Assembly: GCA_937902665.1 (NCBI GenBank)
Contig: CALELM010000057.1
Coordinates: 1 to 12,314 of the forward strand
DNA: 12,314 nt
Direction: 5' to 3'
Origin: an uncultured Selenomonadaceae bacterium
GTDB lineage: Bacteria > Bacillota > Negativicutes > Selenomonadales > Selenomonadaceae
How positions within the stretch are numbered: position 1 is the stretch's first letter; each line of letters opens with the position of its first letter. Both the position numbers and the translations under genes were made by a program. Below are positions 1 through 6,246 of this stretch, piece after piece. Below the pieces are notes generated by a model that made no database searches, was not told where the DNA came from, and saw nothing but the letters and a program-made list of their open reading frames with translations.

Positions 1-1103
1 AAGAGCCAATAGGTCACTCCATTGACAAGAAGGTAAAGCTTCCCGCAGTCGATAACTTCCCCCTGTCCCTGCCCAACGAAAAGGTACATGAAATCTCCGC
101 TGAAGAACACGATTGCCGCACCTGCCACAATGCTGAAGGACACGGACATCATGACGCACTTTTTCACGCCTTCCCCAATACGGGAAAACTTTCGCGCGCC
201 GTAGTTCTGCGCCGTGTATGCCGCCATCGCCGTGCCAAAGGATATCATTGGCATCATTGCAATCATGTCCACCTTCTGCGCTGCGGAATAAGCCGCAACT
301 GCCGTAGGACCAAGCCCATTGAGCGCCATTTGCAGGATAATGGCACCGACAGCAATAATGGAAGCCTGCGCCCCCATTGGCAAGCCTATCTTCCCATGCT
401 CCAGCAGATCCTTTTTCGTCAAATGCCAGTCCTCTCTCCTGATATGGAGAACAGGCACCTTCTTTGCAATGTAGAAAAAGCACAGGACATTTCCGATGAA
501 CTGCGAAAAAATGGTTGCCCATGCCGCCCCCGGAATTCCGCCATCCAGCAGAATGATCGCAACCGGCTCCAAAAGAATATTGATGAAAAGCGCAGTTGCC
601 AAAATAACGGTCGGCATACGGCTGTCTCCCAATGCCCTGAGGATATTCGTCTGCATCTGAAGAAAGACGAACATCGACACGCCGAGAAACACAATGCGAA
701 TAAAGGAATACGCATCCTCCAAAATTTCCGGCGGTGTCTGGAGGAATATCAGCAACGGGTAGCAAGCCGTAGTTCCAATCAAAGTAAGCACAGCAGACAG
801 CAGGACACTCAACACCACGCAGGCCGCCGCGCTTCGCCGCACACCTGCCTCATCCTTTGCTCCAAACCGCTGTCCCGTGCAAATAGAAAAGCCCGATGTC
901 GTCCCTATCACGAATCCCAGCATCAAAAACATCAGGCAGCCCGTGCATCCCACAGCCGCCAATGCCTCCACTCCGAGAATGCGTCCCACGATCAACGTAT
1001 CCACGAACGCATACATCTGCTGAAAAATATTTCCGGCAATCAACGGAAGCGTAAAAAAGAAAATCAGCCTTGCCGGATCCCCTTCCGTCAAATTCTTTGT
1101 CAT
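1..1103 (-). CDS. MATE family efflux transporter (C-terminus cut off by window edge)
   Basis: Multidrug and toxin extrusion (MATE) transporter: an inner-membrane antiporter that exports drugs or metabolites using a sodium or proton gradient. Reading the minus strand from the ATG at 1103 gives an uninterrupted 367 codons to the window edge. The start is typical of the Firmicute MATE group: LTEGDPARLI at residues 5-14, then a first helix containing AGNIFQQMYAFVDTLIVGR and GVEALAAVG. A second repeat-like half follows around residues 225-330 (GLPMGAQAS, AAYSAAQKVDMIA, AYTAQNYGARK), matching the two-bundle layout of the family. Family members are usually about 450 residues, so roughly 80 are missing beyond the edge. 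GGAGG at 1109-1113 lies 5 nt before the ATG and inside the end of the upstream ydcF-like gene, so translation is probably coupled. The family assignment is secure; the substrate cannot be inferred. Confidence 0.93.
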   Translation of the reverse strand, partial: MTKNLTEGDPARLIFFFTLPLIAGNIFQQMYAFVDTLIVGRILGVEALAAVGCTGCLMFLMLGFVIGTTSGFSICTGQRFGAKDEAGVRRSAAACVVLSVLLSAVLTLIGTTACYPLLIFLQTPPEILEDAYSFIRIVFLGVSMFVFLQMQTNILRALGDSRMPTVILATALFINILLEPVAIILLDGGIPGAAWATIFSQFIGNVLCFFYIAKKVPVLHIRREDWHLTKKDLLEHGKIGLPMGAQASIIAVGAIILQMALNGLGPTAVAAYSAAQKVDMIAMMPMISFGTAMAAYTAQNYGARKFSRIGEGVKKCVMMSVSFSIVAGAAIVFFSGDFMYLFVGQGQGEVIDCGKLYLLVNGVTYWL

Positions 1104-1105
1104 AA

Positions 1106-1867
1106 TTACCTCCCTGTCAACTCCGTTACCCATGTCCGCAAGCATTCCTGCAGAACCGTCACATTGCACAAAAGAGCCTCCGTCTGCGGCCGCAGCTTCG
1201 TATAGCGGAACACGGGAAACCGCCTCACTTGGTAATCCGCCGGAAATGGCGTCACAGGAATTCCCGCCTTTTCAAAATTCAGCACCGACCTTCTCATATG
1301 AAAGGCCGAGGTCACGAGAATTGGCTCCGTGAATCCATGCTCCCGCAGAATTTTTGCCGAATAACGGGCATTTTGGTTCGTATTGGCACTCTGCGTTTCC
1401 ACCAGAATATCCTTTTCCTCCACGCCAAGGCTCATTGCCACCCTCTTGGCGACCTTGGCAGCCGCAATGCTGTCAGCATCCGTCTGCCCTCCGGAAATAA
1501 GGAGCGGAACGTGAAGCATCTTCTGCAAGCGGACTGCCGCCAGCAATCGGTTGGCAGAGCTTGCGCAAAGTGTCCCCTCCCCGTCTACATCCCAAGTATC
1601 CGGCAGGGCGCCGCCGTCCAGCATGACAATCACATCCCCATGCACTTTCTCAGGAGGAGCATAGGCATCCTCCAAGGAGCCTAATAGTTTTTCTGCCACA
1701 AGCCCCGTGCAAAGCAAATAAAAAACAATTGTTATGCCAGCCAGAATACCTGCTGCCCGCCTTTCGCCCCGCTTTTTCCAAAGATACCAAGCAATGGCAA
1801 AAAAGGCCACAATAAAAATCCCGGGCGGCAGTACCCAGCTTGCCCCAAATTTCAAAAGATAAACCAT
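1106..1867 (-). CDS. YdcF/SanA/ElyC-family (DUF218) membrane protein
   Basis: A 253-residue protein of the YdcF-like DUF218 family. These proteins are linked to cell-envelope integrity in some bacteria, but their biochemical role is mostly unknown. Two hydrophobic segments lie near residues 8-30 and 40-60, then a soluble domain outside the membrane. Family landmarks appear in order: DVIVMLDGG near 78-86, SSANRLLAAVRL near 104-115, PLLISGG near 121-127, an acidic-SANTNQNA stretch near 156-167, and LVTSAFHMRRS near 184-194. Where most relatives have LGGG after the first strand, this one has LDGG. The start at 1867 has AAGGGA about 9 nt upstream. It is the first gene of a two-gene unit: its TAA stop is 2 bp before the MATE start, and its last codons hold the MATE ribosome binding site. 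Family confidence is high; specific function is unknown. Confidence 0.87.
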   Translation of the reverse strand: MVYLLKFGASWVLPPGIFIVAFFAIAWYLWKKRGERRAAGILAGITIVFYLLCTGLVAEKLLGSLEDAYAPPEKVHGDVIVMLDGGALPDTWDVDGEGTLCASSANRLLAAVRLQKMLHVPLLISGGQTDADSIAAAKVAKRVAMSLGVEEKDILVETQSANTNQNARYSAKILREHGFTEPILVTSAFHMRRSVLNFEKAGIPVTPFPADYQVRRFPVFRYTKLRPQTEALLCNVTVLQECLRTWVTELTGR

Positions 1868-1919
1868 TCAAGCATCCCTTCTTGCTGCCCCCAAACCGCA
1901 GGACATCGCCATCCCATAC

Positions 1920-1948
1920 TGGACATTCCAAATCACAAATATTATACT
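1920..1948 (+). promoter_or_regulatory. Candidate promoter for the cupin gene
   Basis: TGGACA at 1920-1925 and TATACT at 1943-1948 are separated by 17 bp, each one base from the sigma-70 consensus. Predicted transcription start is near 1955, leaving a leader of about 80 nt to the cupin start at 2037. Its -10 overlaps the minus-strand TATAAT at 1941-1946, so polymerases for the two directions would compete for the same melted region. Confidence 0.55.
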
Positions 1949-1969
1949 AAGGAAAGTATAGCTATTAAA
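1941..1969 (-). promoter_or_regulatory. Candidate promoter for the ydcF-like/MATE unit
   Basis: On the minus strand a perfect TATAAT (1946 down to 1941) lies 17 bp after a weak -35-like TTTAAT (1969-1964). Transcription would start near 1934 and leave a leader of about 65 nt before the ATG at 1867. The -10 overlaps the -10 of the opposite-facing cupin promoter. The -10 is clear; the -35 is poor. Confidence 0.45.
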
Positions 1970-2036
1970 GCATGAGAGAAAATTGCTGTCAAGCATTTTC
2001 TTCCCATATTTCCACAAGAGAAAGGAGCTGTTTCAC

Positions 2037-2378
2037 ATGGCATTTATCGAGCAAGAGGTCATCCATGCAAAAAACAAGGCAGGCGGAAAAGGAGAGATCA
2101 CGATTGCAAAGGTTCTCTCGCCAACCGAGCTGGACGGGAAGGCTGACATGTTCGCCAAAGTCACGATTCCTCCCGGATGCTCCATCGGCGTGCATGAGCA
2201 TCACGGCAACACGGAAACCTATCACATCCTCCAAGGCAAGGCACTCTACAACGATAACGGCAATGAGGTGGAAATCGGTGTCGGCACTACCACCTTCTGC
2301 CCAGACGGGGAAAAGCACGGCATTGAGAACAACGGTCAAGACGACCTTGTGTTCATGGCATTGATTCTTCGCAAGTAA
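2037..2378 (+). CDS. Small single-domain cupin protein
   Basis: A 113-residue single-domain cupin. Both classical motifs are intact. Motif 1 reads G-x5-H-x-H-x4-E-x6-G (GCSIGVHEHH followed by GNTETYHILQG) and motif 2 reads G-x5-P-x-G-x2-H-x3-N (GTTTFCPDGEKHGIEN). The two His and one Glu of motif 1 plus the His of motif 2 form the usual metal site, so a metal-binding fold is expected. The family covers isomerases, dioxygenases and sugar- or ligand-binding proteins, and the sequence does not say which this is. The frame is open upstream to an ATG at 1983, but AAAGGAG sits 9 nt before the ATG at 2037, which fits the compact cupin start (MAFIEQEV). No signal peptide is seen, so it is probably cytosolic. 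It stands alone, between its own promoter and a terminator. Confidence 0.88.
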   Translation: MAFIEQEVIHAKNKAGGKGEITIAKVLSPTELDGKADMFAKVTIPPGCSIGVHEHHGNTETYHILQGKALYNDNGNEVEIGVGTTTFCPDGEKHGIENNGQDDLVFMALILRK

Positions 2379-2385
2379 AACAAGC

Positions 2386-2418
2386 AAAAGGACGAGGCTG
2401 ATTGGGCTTCGTCCTTTT
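2386..2418. terminator. Bidirectional terminator between the cupin gene and rfbD
   Basis: A 13-bp stem (2386-2398 with 2406-2418, one G-U pair) closes a 7-nt loop. On the plus strand it ends in six T residues right after the cupin stop. On the minus strand it starts a few bases after the rfbD stop and its T-tract serves rfbD. A single hairpin can therefore end both convergent genes. Confidence 0.85.
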
Positions 2419-2422
2419 TTCA

Positions 2423-3292
2423 TTATCTGCTGAGATTGTCCATTTCCAAAAGCTCACCAAGATACCTGCCTACGGCATCCTTCCAATCAGGAAGCCGCTG
2501 AAAGCCTGCCTCGTCCAAGCATTTCTTGCTCATGCGGGAATTCTTCGGACGAACCGCCTTCGTTGGATATGCCTCAGACGGCACCGGCTGCACCTGCACC
2601 CTGCACCCTGCCTGACGGAATGCCTCTGCGGCAAGCTCCGCCCAAGAACAGGTTCCTTCATTGGTCGCATGGTAGACTCCATACGCTTCCGACCCTGCCA
2701 TATCCACCAGCAGCCGAGAGAGGTCGCGCGTATAGGTAGGTGAGCCAATCTGGTCGTCCACAACCGTCAGAGTATCATGCGTTTCCCCCAGCTTCAGCAT
2801 TGTTCGGATGAAATTCTTTCCATGAATGCCAAACACCCACGAAATACGGACAATGAAATACTTCTGCAAGATCTCCTGCACCGCAAGCTCCCCATGCAGC
2901 TTGGAAAGCCCGTATGCATTTTGCGGCTTCTTTGCATCGGCGGGTTCATAAAATGCTTCCCCATCGCCCGGAAATACATAGTCCGTACTAATATAGATGA
3001 GCTTTGCATCCAGCTCCCTGCAAATTCCTGCAAGTTTTCCTGTCGCCTCCGCATTGACAGCCTCAGCAAGCTCTGGCTCGTCCTCTGCCTTGTCCACAGC
3101 CGTATAAGCAGCGCAGTGAATCACCACATTCGGCCGATACTCCTCCAAGTACCTGCGCATCTCCTCATAATCCGTCAGGGAAAACTCCTGCCTCCCAACG
3201 CCTCTTGCCTCTATGCCCCGTGCTTCCAATTCCCGCATCACGTCAAAGCCAAGCTGCCCCGTAATGCCTGTAACTAAAACCTTCATGTCCAT
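2423..3292 (-). CDS. rfbD: dTDP-4-dehydrorhamnose reductase (RmlD/RfbD)
   Basis: Catalyses the last step of dTDP-L-rhamnose synthesis, NAD(P)H-dependent reduction of dTDP-4-dehydrorhamnose, in the cytosol. The product feeds cell-surface polysaccharide assembly. The 289-residue length is normal. Visible landmarks of this extended short-chain dehydrogenase are the nucleotide-binding GITGQLG at 9-15, VIHCAAYTAVDKAE near 57-70, STDYVF at 102-107, the catalytic pair Tyr127 and Lys131 (YGLSK), ISWVFG near 150-155, GSPTYTRDL near 183-191, and RPKNSRM near 238-244. GGGAGG lies 6 nt before the ATG at 3292; a second in-frame ATG two codons later is too far from it, so MDMKV is chosen. The other rhamnose genes (rmlA, rmlB, rmlC) are not in the window, so this copy stands alone. 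Identification is secure. Confidence 0.93.
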   Translation of the reverse strand: MDMKVLVTGITGQLGFDVMRELEARGIEARGVGRQEFSLTDYEEMRRYLEEYRPNVVIHCAAYTAVDKAEDEPELAEAVNAEATGKLAGICRELDAKLIYISTDYVFPGDGEAFYEPADAKKPQNAYGLSKLHGELAVQEILQKYFIVRISWVFGIHGKNFIRTMLKLGETHDTLTVVDDQIGSPTYTRDLSRLLVDMAGSEAYGVYHATNEGTCSWAELAAEAFRQAGCRVQVQPVPSEAYPTKAVRPKNSRMSKKCLDEAGFQRLPDWKDAVGRYLGELLEMDNLSR

Positions 3293-3394
3293 TCGTTTCC
3301 TCCCATTTTTATTTTGTTATTTCATCAAAAAAGGCAAAAATCTTCTTGATTTAAAAAGTATTTTTCCCCATGAAAAGGATTTTCTGTTTTTTTG

Positions 3395-3400
3395 TATAAT
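3395..3400 (+). promoter_or_regulatory. Candidate -10 element for the chemoreceptor gene
   Basis: A perfect TATAAT lies 37 bp before the TTG start at 3438, preceded by a T-rich stretch. No convincing sigma-70 -35 is present 16-18 bp upstream. I also looked for the sigma-28 flagellar pattern (TAAA then GCCGATAA) and did not find it. Transcription would start near 3407. Confidence 0.4.
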
Positions 3401-3402
3401 AT

Positions 3403-3411
3403 ATTATATCA
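3403..3411 (-). promoter_or_regulatory. Candidate extended -10 promoter for rfbD
   Basis: On the minus strand TGATATAAT (3411 down to 3403) is a perfect extended -10 element. No good -35 is seen upstream, as is usual for this class. The predicted start near 3396 leaves a leader of about 100 nt, rich in A and T, before the rfbD ATG. The -10 is the right half of a 14-bp palindrome shared with the chemoreceptor promoter. Confidence 0.5.
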
Positions 3412-3421
3412 TAGATAAATC

Positions 3422-3430
3422 AAAGGGGGG
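3422..3430 (+). promoter_or_regulatory. Ribosome binding site that sets the TTG start of the chemoreceptor
   Basis: AAAGGGGGG ends 7 nt before TTG at 3438. There is no in-frame ATG or GTG with comparable support. The first in-frame ATG downstream falls at residue 32, after the first membrane segment, and would remove it. Confidence 0.75.
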
Positions 3431-3437
3431 CATTATC

Positions 3438-5135
3438 TTGAACTCACTCAATATTAGACAAAAGCTGTTCTTTGTGTTTGGCATACTCATTGTCATCTTT
3501 GCAGCAAATGGACTTTTCACTTGCTACAGCATGAACAGCATCAATGATGGTGCTATGCGCATCGTCACCAAGCTCATGCCGAATGTAACGGCAGGAACGA
3601 AAACCATGCAGACCTTGGCGGAATACCAGCGAGGTGAATATGCCATCGTCATGAGTACAGGCCTGTCCAGCCGCATTTACGCCGTGCAGGAAACCAGAAA
3701 GCTCGGCGACCAGATTGACATTGCACTCAAGACCATGGCACCGAACATCAGCAAAAAGGATGCTGATATCTTCCAAGAGCTTTGCACCAACTGGGAAAGC
3801 TACAAGAAGGTACTTGCCAAGGTAACTACGTTCGCCAAGAGCGGGCAGCCTACGGAAGCAGTCAAGGAAATCGAGGCAGCGCAGCTCCAGTATGATTTGA
3901 TTTCCGCAAACCTCAACCTCGTGGTTGACAGCGAAAAGGATTTCATCCATGCAGAGAGCAACAGTGCTTCTGCAAAGTATGAGCAGACAAAGTGGACGCT
4001 CATCATTTGTATCTTTGCTGTTATCTTGATTTCCATATTCATTGCATTCTATCTCAGTAGCAACATGATGAAGTCCATTCGTCAGCTCATGCATATTTCC
4101 AATGAGCTTGCTGACGGAAACCTTTCCGTGGAGGCTGTTGCCCAGACTAAAGACGAGTTCGGGCAGCTTACGGAGGCTTACGGCAAGACTGTCAGCAACC
4201 TGCGCACCTTGATTCGGCATATTCAGGACACGGCAAACGAGGTTTCCTCCTTCGCTGCACAGCTCATGGAAAATGCGGAGCAGTCTGCACAGGCAACGCA
4301 GCAGGTGGCAGGCTCTATCACCAACGTTGCGGCAAGCTCGCACCAGCAGGTTGATTCCGTAGGACGTTCCTTGACGGATATTCAGGATATGTCCCAAAGC
4401 CTGCATGGCTTTGAGGAAAAGGCATCGGCTTCCGCAGATGCTGCCAAGAACGTAGAAAGGATTGCTGCTGACGGAAAGGCTTCCATCGCCGGGGCCGTCA
4501 AGCAAATGGCCGAGATAGCAGATTCCGTTACGGATTCCGCTAATGTTATCAAGAAGCTTGCTGAACGCTCCACTGAAATCGGACAGATTAGCGATACCAT
4601 TTCCGGCATTGCTGAGCAAACCAACCTGCTCTCCCTGAATGCGGCTATCGAGGCAGCCCGTGCCGGAGAAGCAGGGCGTGGCTTCTCCGTTGTTGCCGAG
4701 GAGGTTCGCAAACTGGCAGAGGAATCCGCTACAGCTGCGCAGAAGATTGCTTCCCTTATCAGAACCATTCAGGAGGATACAGCACAAGCCGTTGCCCGCA
4801 TGGAAAAGGGAACCAGCGATGTACAGAGCGGTCAAGAGGTCGTTACCAATGCAGGAAAATCGTTTGACACGATTGCAACTGCCATCACGAATCTCACCCA
4901 GCATTCCAACAACATCTTGTCAGAGGCTCGTTCCTCTTCCGCAAACGCAACACAGTTGGTCGATGTCATGAAGAACATCAACCAGTCAAGCTATGACGTT
5001 GCTTCAGAGGCAGAGTCCGTATCTGCCGCTACCGAGCAGCAATCCGCTTCGATGGATGAGGTCGCAACTGCCAGCAAGAAGCTTGCTGACCTTGCTTCCG
5101 TCCTTACCGACTCTACCGCAAAATTCAAGATTTAG
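3438..5135 (+). CDS. Methyl-accepting chemotaxis protein with 4-helix-bundle sensor
   Basis: A transmembrane chemoreceptor of 565 residues that controls the CheA kinase and so flagellar rotation. In order: membrane helix near 9-29; an external, mostly helical sensor of about 155 residues resembling the 4HB_MCP type, with no obvious PAS or Cache signs; membrane helix near 187-207; a HAMP domain near 208-262; then a long cytoplasmic coiled coil. The conserved hairpin tip that binds CheA and CheW is near 385-430 (ISGIAEQTNLLSLNAAIEAA, then RAGEAGRGFSVVAEEVRKLA). Ala/Glu/Gln-rich methylation helices lie on both sides. The C-terminus (KFKI) has no CheR-tethering pentapeptide. Translation starts at a TTG with a strong ribosome binding site, so the TTG-encoded first residue is Met. 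The stop codon overlaps the AGGAGG of the following binding-protein gene, so the two are surely co-transcribed and probably work together. The ligand is not known from sequence. Confidence 0.94.
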   Translation: MNSLNIRQKLFFVFGILIVIFAANGLFTCYSMNSINDGAMRIVTKLMPNVTAGTKTMQTLAEYQRGEYAIVMSTGLSSRIYAVQETRKLGDQIDIALKTMAPNISKKDADIFQELCTNWESYKKVLAKVTTFAKSGQPTEAVKEIEAAQLQYDLISANLNLVVDSEKDFIHAESNSASAKYEQTKWTLIICIFAVILISIFIAFYLSSNMMKSIRQLMHISNELADGNLSVEAVAQTKDEFGQLTEAYGKTVSNLRTLIRHIQDTANEVSSFAAQLMENAEQSAQATQQVAGSITNVAASSHQQVDSVGRSLTDIQDMSQSLHGFEEKASASADAAKNVERIAADGKASIAGAVKQMAEIADSVTDSANVIKKLAERSTEIGQISDTISGIAEQTNLLSLNAAIEAARAGEAGRGFSVVAEEVRKLAEESATAAQKIASLIRTIQEDTAQAVARMEKGTSDVQSGQEVVTNAGKSFDTIATAITNLTQHSNNILSEARSSSANATQLVDVMKNINQSSYDVASEAESVSAATEQQSASMDEVATASKKLADLASVLTDSTAKFKI

Positions 5136-5146
5136 GAGGCATTTCC

Positions 5147-6172
5147 ATGAAAAAAATATATTATCTCCTTTGTCTGGCATTTCTTGCTGTCAGTGCCATT
5201 TTCGTTGGAGGCTGCGGGAGCTCAGACGACACGGGAGCCAAAACGGTTGCTCTTGCCATGCCGAACTCCTCTGATAGCTGGAAGCGAAACGGCGAAGCCA
5301 TCAAGCAGGCATTGGAACGCGAAGGATTCGTTGTAATGCTCGAATTTGCCGATACCGCAGAACAGCAGAATGATCATATCAAGAAAATGATTGAAAGCAA
5401 GCCAAAGTGCATCGTTATCGGTGCCGTAGATTCCATAAAGCTTGCCGATGTGCTGAAAAAGGCAAAGGAAGAAAAAATCCCCATCATCGCCTACGACCGA
5501 CTCATCATGCAGAGCGATGCAATCAGCTATTATGTAACCTTCGACAATGAGGCTGTCGGTGCCGCTATGGGTGAATATCTCGAAGCTGCCCTGAACCTCA
5601 AGACAGGTGCAGGCCCATTCAACATTGAGTTCTTTGGCGGTGACCCTGCCGACAACAATGCGCATCTTTTCTTCAGCGGTGCCATGAAGGTACTCCAGCC
5701 GTATTTGGACAGCAAGCAGCTGGTCTGCCCATCTGGCGAAACTACCTTCGAGAAAGTCAACACGAAGGATTGGAAGCCTGAAAATGCAACGGTTCGTATG
5801 GAAAAGCTGCTCGATGGGCCTGATGCCGGGCTTCAGCTGGATGCTATCCTTTCTCCAAATGATGGTGTTGCAGGCGGTATCATTGCCGCACTCAACAACA
5901 AGGGGTATTCTGGAAACTGGCCTCTCATCACGGGACAGGATTGCGATCCAAATGCTATCAAGATGATTCAGGAAGGCAAGCAGGCAATGACCATCAGCAA
6001 GCCGCCTGCTACACTCTCTGCAAAGTGTGTCCGCATGATCAAATCTGTCGTAGAAGGAACTGAGCCTGATATCAATGATATCACCACCTACAACAACGGA
6101 GTGCTCACCGTACCTTCTTACCTTTGCACACCGCGCATTATCAATATCGAAAATATTGCTGCGGCAAAATAA
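5147..6172 (+). CDS. ChvE-like periplasmic sugar-binding lipoprotein
   Basis: A 341-residue periplasmic-binding-protein-1 (Peripla_BP_4) sugar receptor. The N-terminus is a lipoprotein signal: KK, a hydrophobic run, then the lipobox VGGC with lipidated Cys23. The mature part matches the ChvE/xylose-binding group: AMPNSSDSWKRNG near 37-49, IIAYDRLI at 113-120, SYYVTFDN at 127-134, GPFNIEFFGGDPADNNA at 156-172, LSPNDG near 235-240, ITGQD near 261-265, and YNNGVLTVPSYL near 315-326. ChvE-type proteins bind aldoses such as arabinose, glucose, galactose or xylose, either for ABC uptake or for presentation to a sensor protein. No ATPase or permease gene follows: a hairpin and then a convergent kinase gene come next. 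It starts 11 bp after the chemoreceptor with AGGAGG 8 nt upstream of the ATG. I infer a role in sugar taxis; the exact sugar is unknown. Confidence 0.9.
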   Translation: MKKIYYLLCLAFLAVSAIFVGGCGSSDDTGAKTVALAMPNSSDSWKRNGEAIKQALEREGFVVMLEFADTAEQQNDHIKKMIESKPKCIVIGAVDSIKLADVLKKAKEEKIPIIAYDRLIMQSDAISYYVTFDNEAVGAAMGEYLEAALNLKTGAGPFNIEFFGGDPADNNAHLFFSGAMKVLQPYLDSKQLVCPSGETTFEKVNTKDWKPENATVRMEKLLDGPDAGLQLDAILSPNDGVAGGIIAALNNKGYSGNWPLITGQDCDPNAIKMIQEGKQAMTISKPPATLSAKCVRMIKSVVEGTEPDINDITTYNNGVLTVPSYLCTPRIINIENIAAAK

Positions 6173-6187
6173 CGAAGATTCTATAAC

Positions 6188-6232
6188 GAAAGAAGGAACG
6201 TCCATGAAAAACTCATGGACGTTCCTTCTTTC
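6188..6232. terminator. Perfect 20-bp hairpin between convergent genes, likely bidirectional terminator
   Basis: Arms 6188-6207 and 6213-6232 are exact reverse complements with a 5-nt loop. It starts 16 bp after the binding-protein stop and ends 14 bp from the stop of the convergent kinase gene. The outer part of each arm reads TTCCTTCTTTC on the 3' side, giving a pyrimidine-rich but not pure T tail in both directions. Confidence 0.75.
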
Positions 6233-6246
6233 TGTTACATTAGATA

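Noticed and set aside
330..1205. A 291-codon plus-strand open frame
   Set aside because: Its translation is low-complexity, rich in His, Arg and Gln, and it lies antisense to a clear MATE transporter whose frame is open across the same region.
3340..3400. A sigma-28 flagellar promoter for the chemoreceptor
   Set aside because: TAAA occurs but no GCCGATAA-like -10 follows at the right distance; the TATAAT is a better match to the housekeeping form.
3444..4904. A 486-codon minus-strand open frame across the chemoreceptor gene
   Set aside because: It is antisense to a textbook chemoreceptor and its Cys/Leu-rich translation has no recognisable family; it reflects the codon pattern of the real gene.
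5222..6205. A 327-codon minus-strand open frame across the sugar-binding protein gene
   Set aside because: It is antisense to a clear ChvE-like protein, and its start lies within the terminator hairpin without a ribosome binding site.
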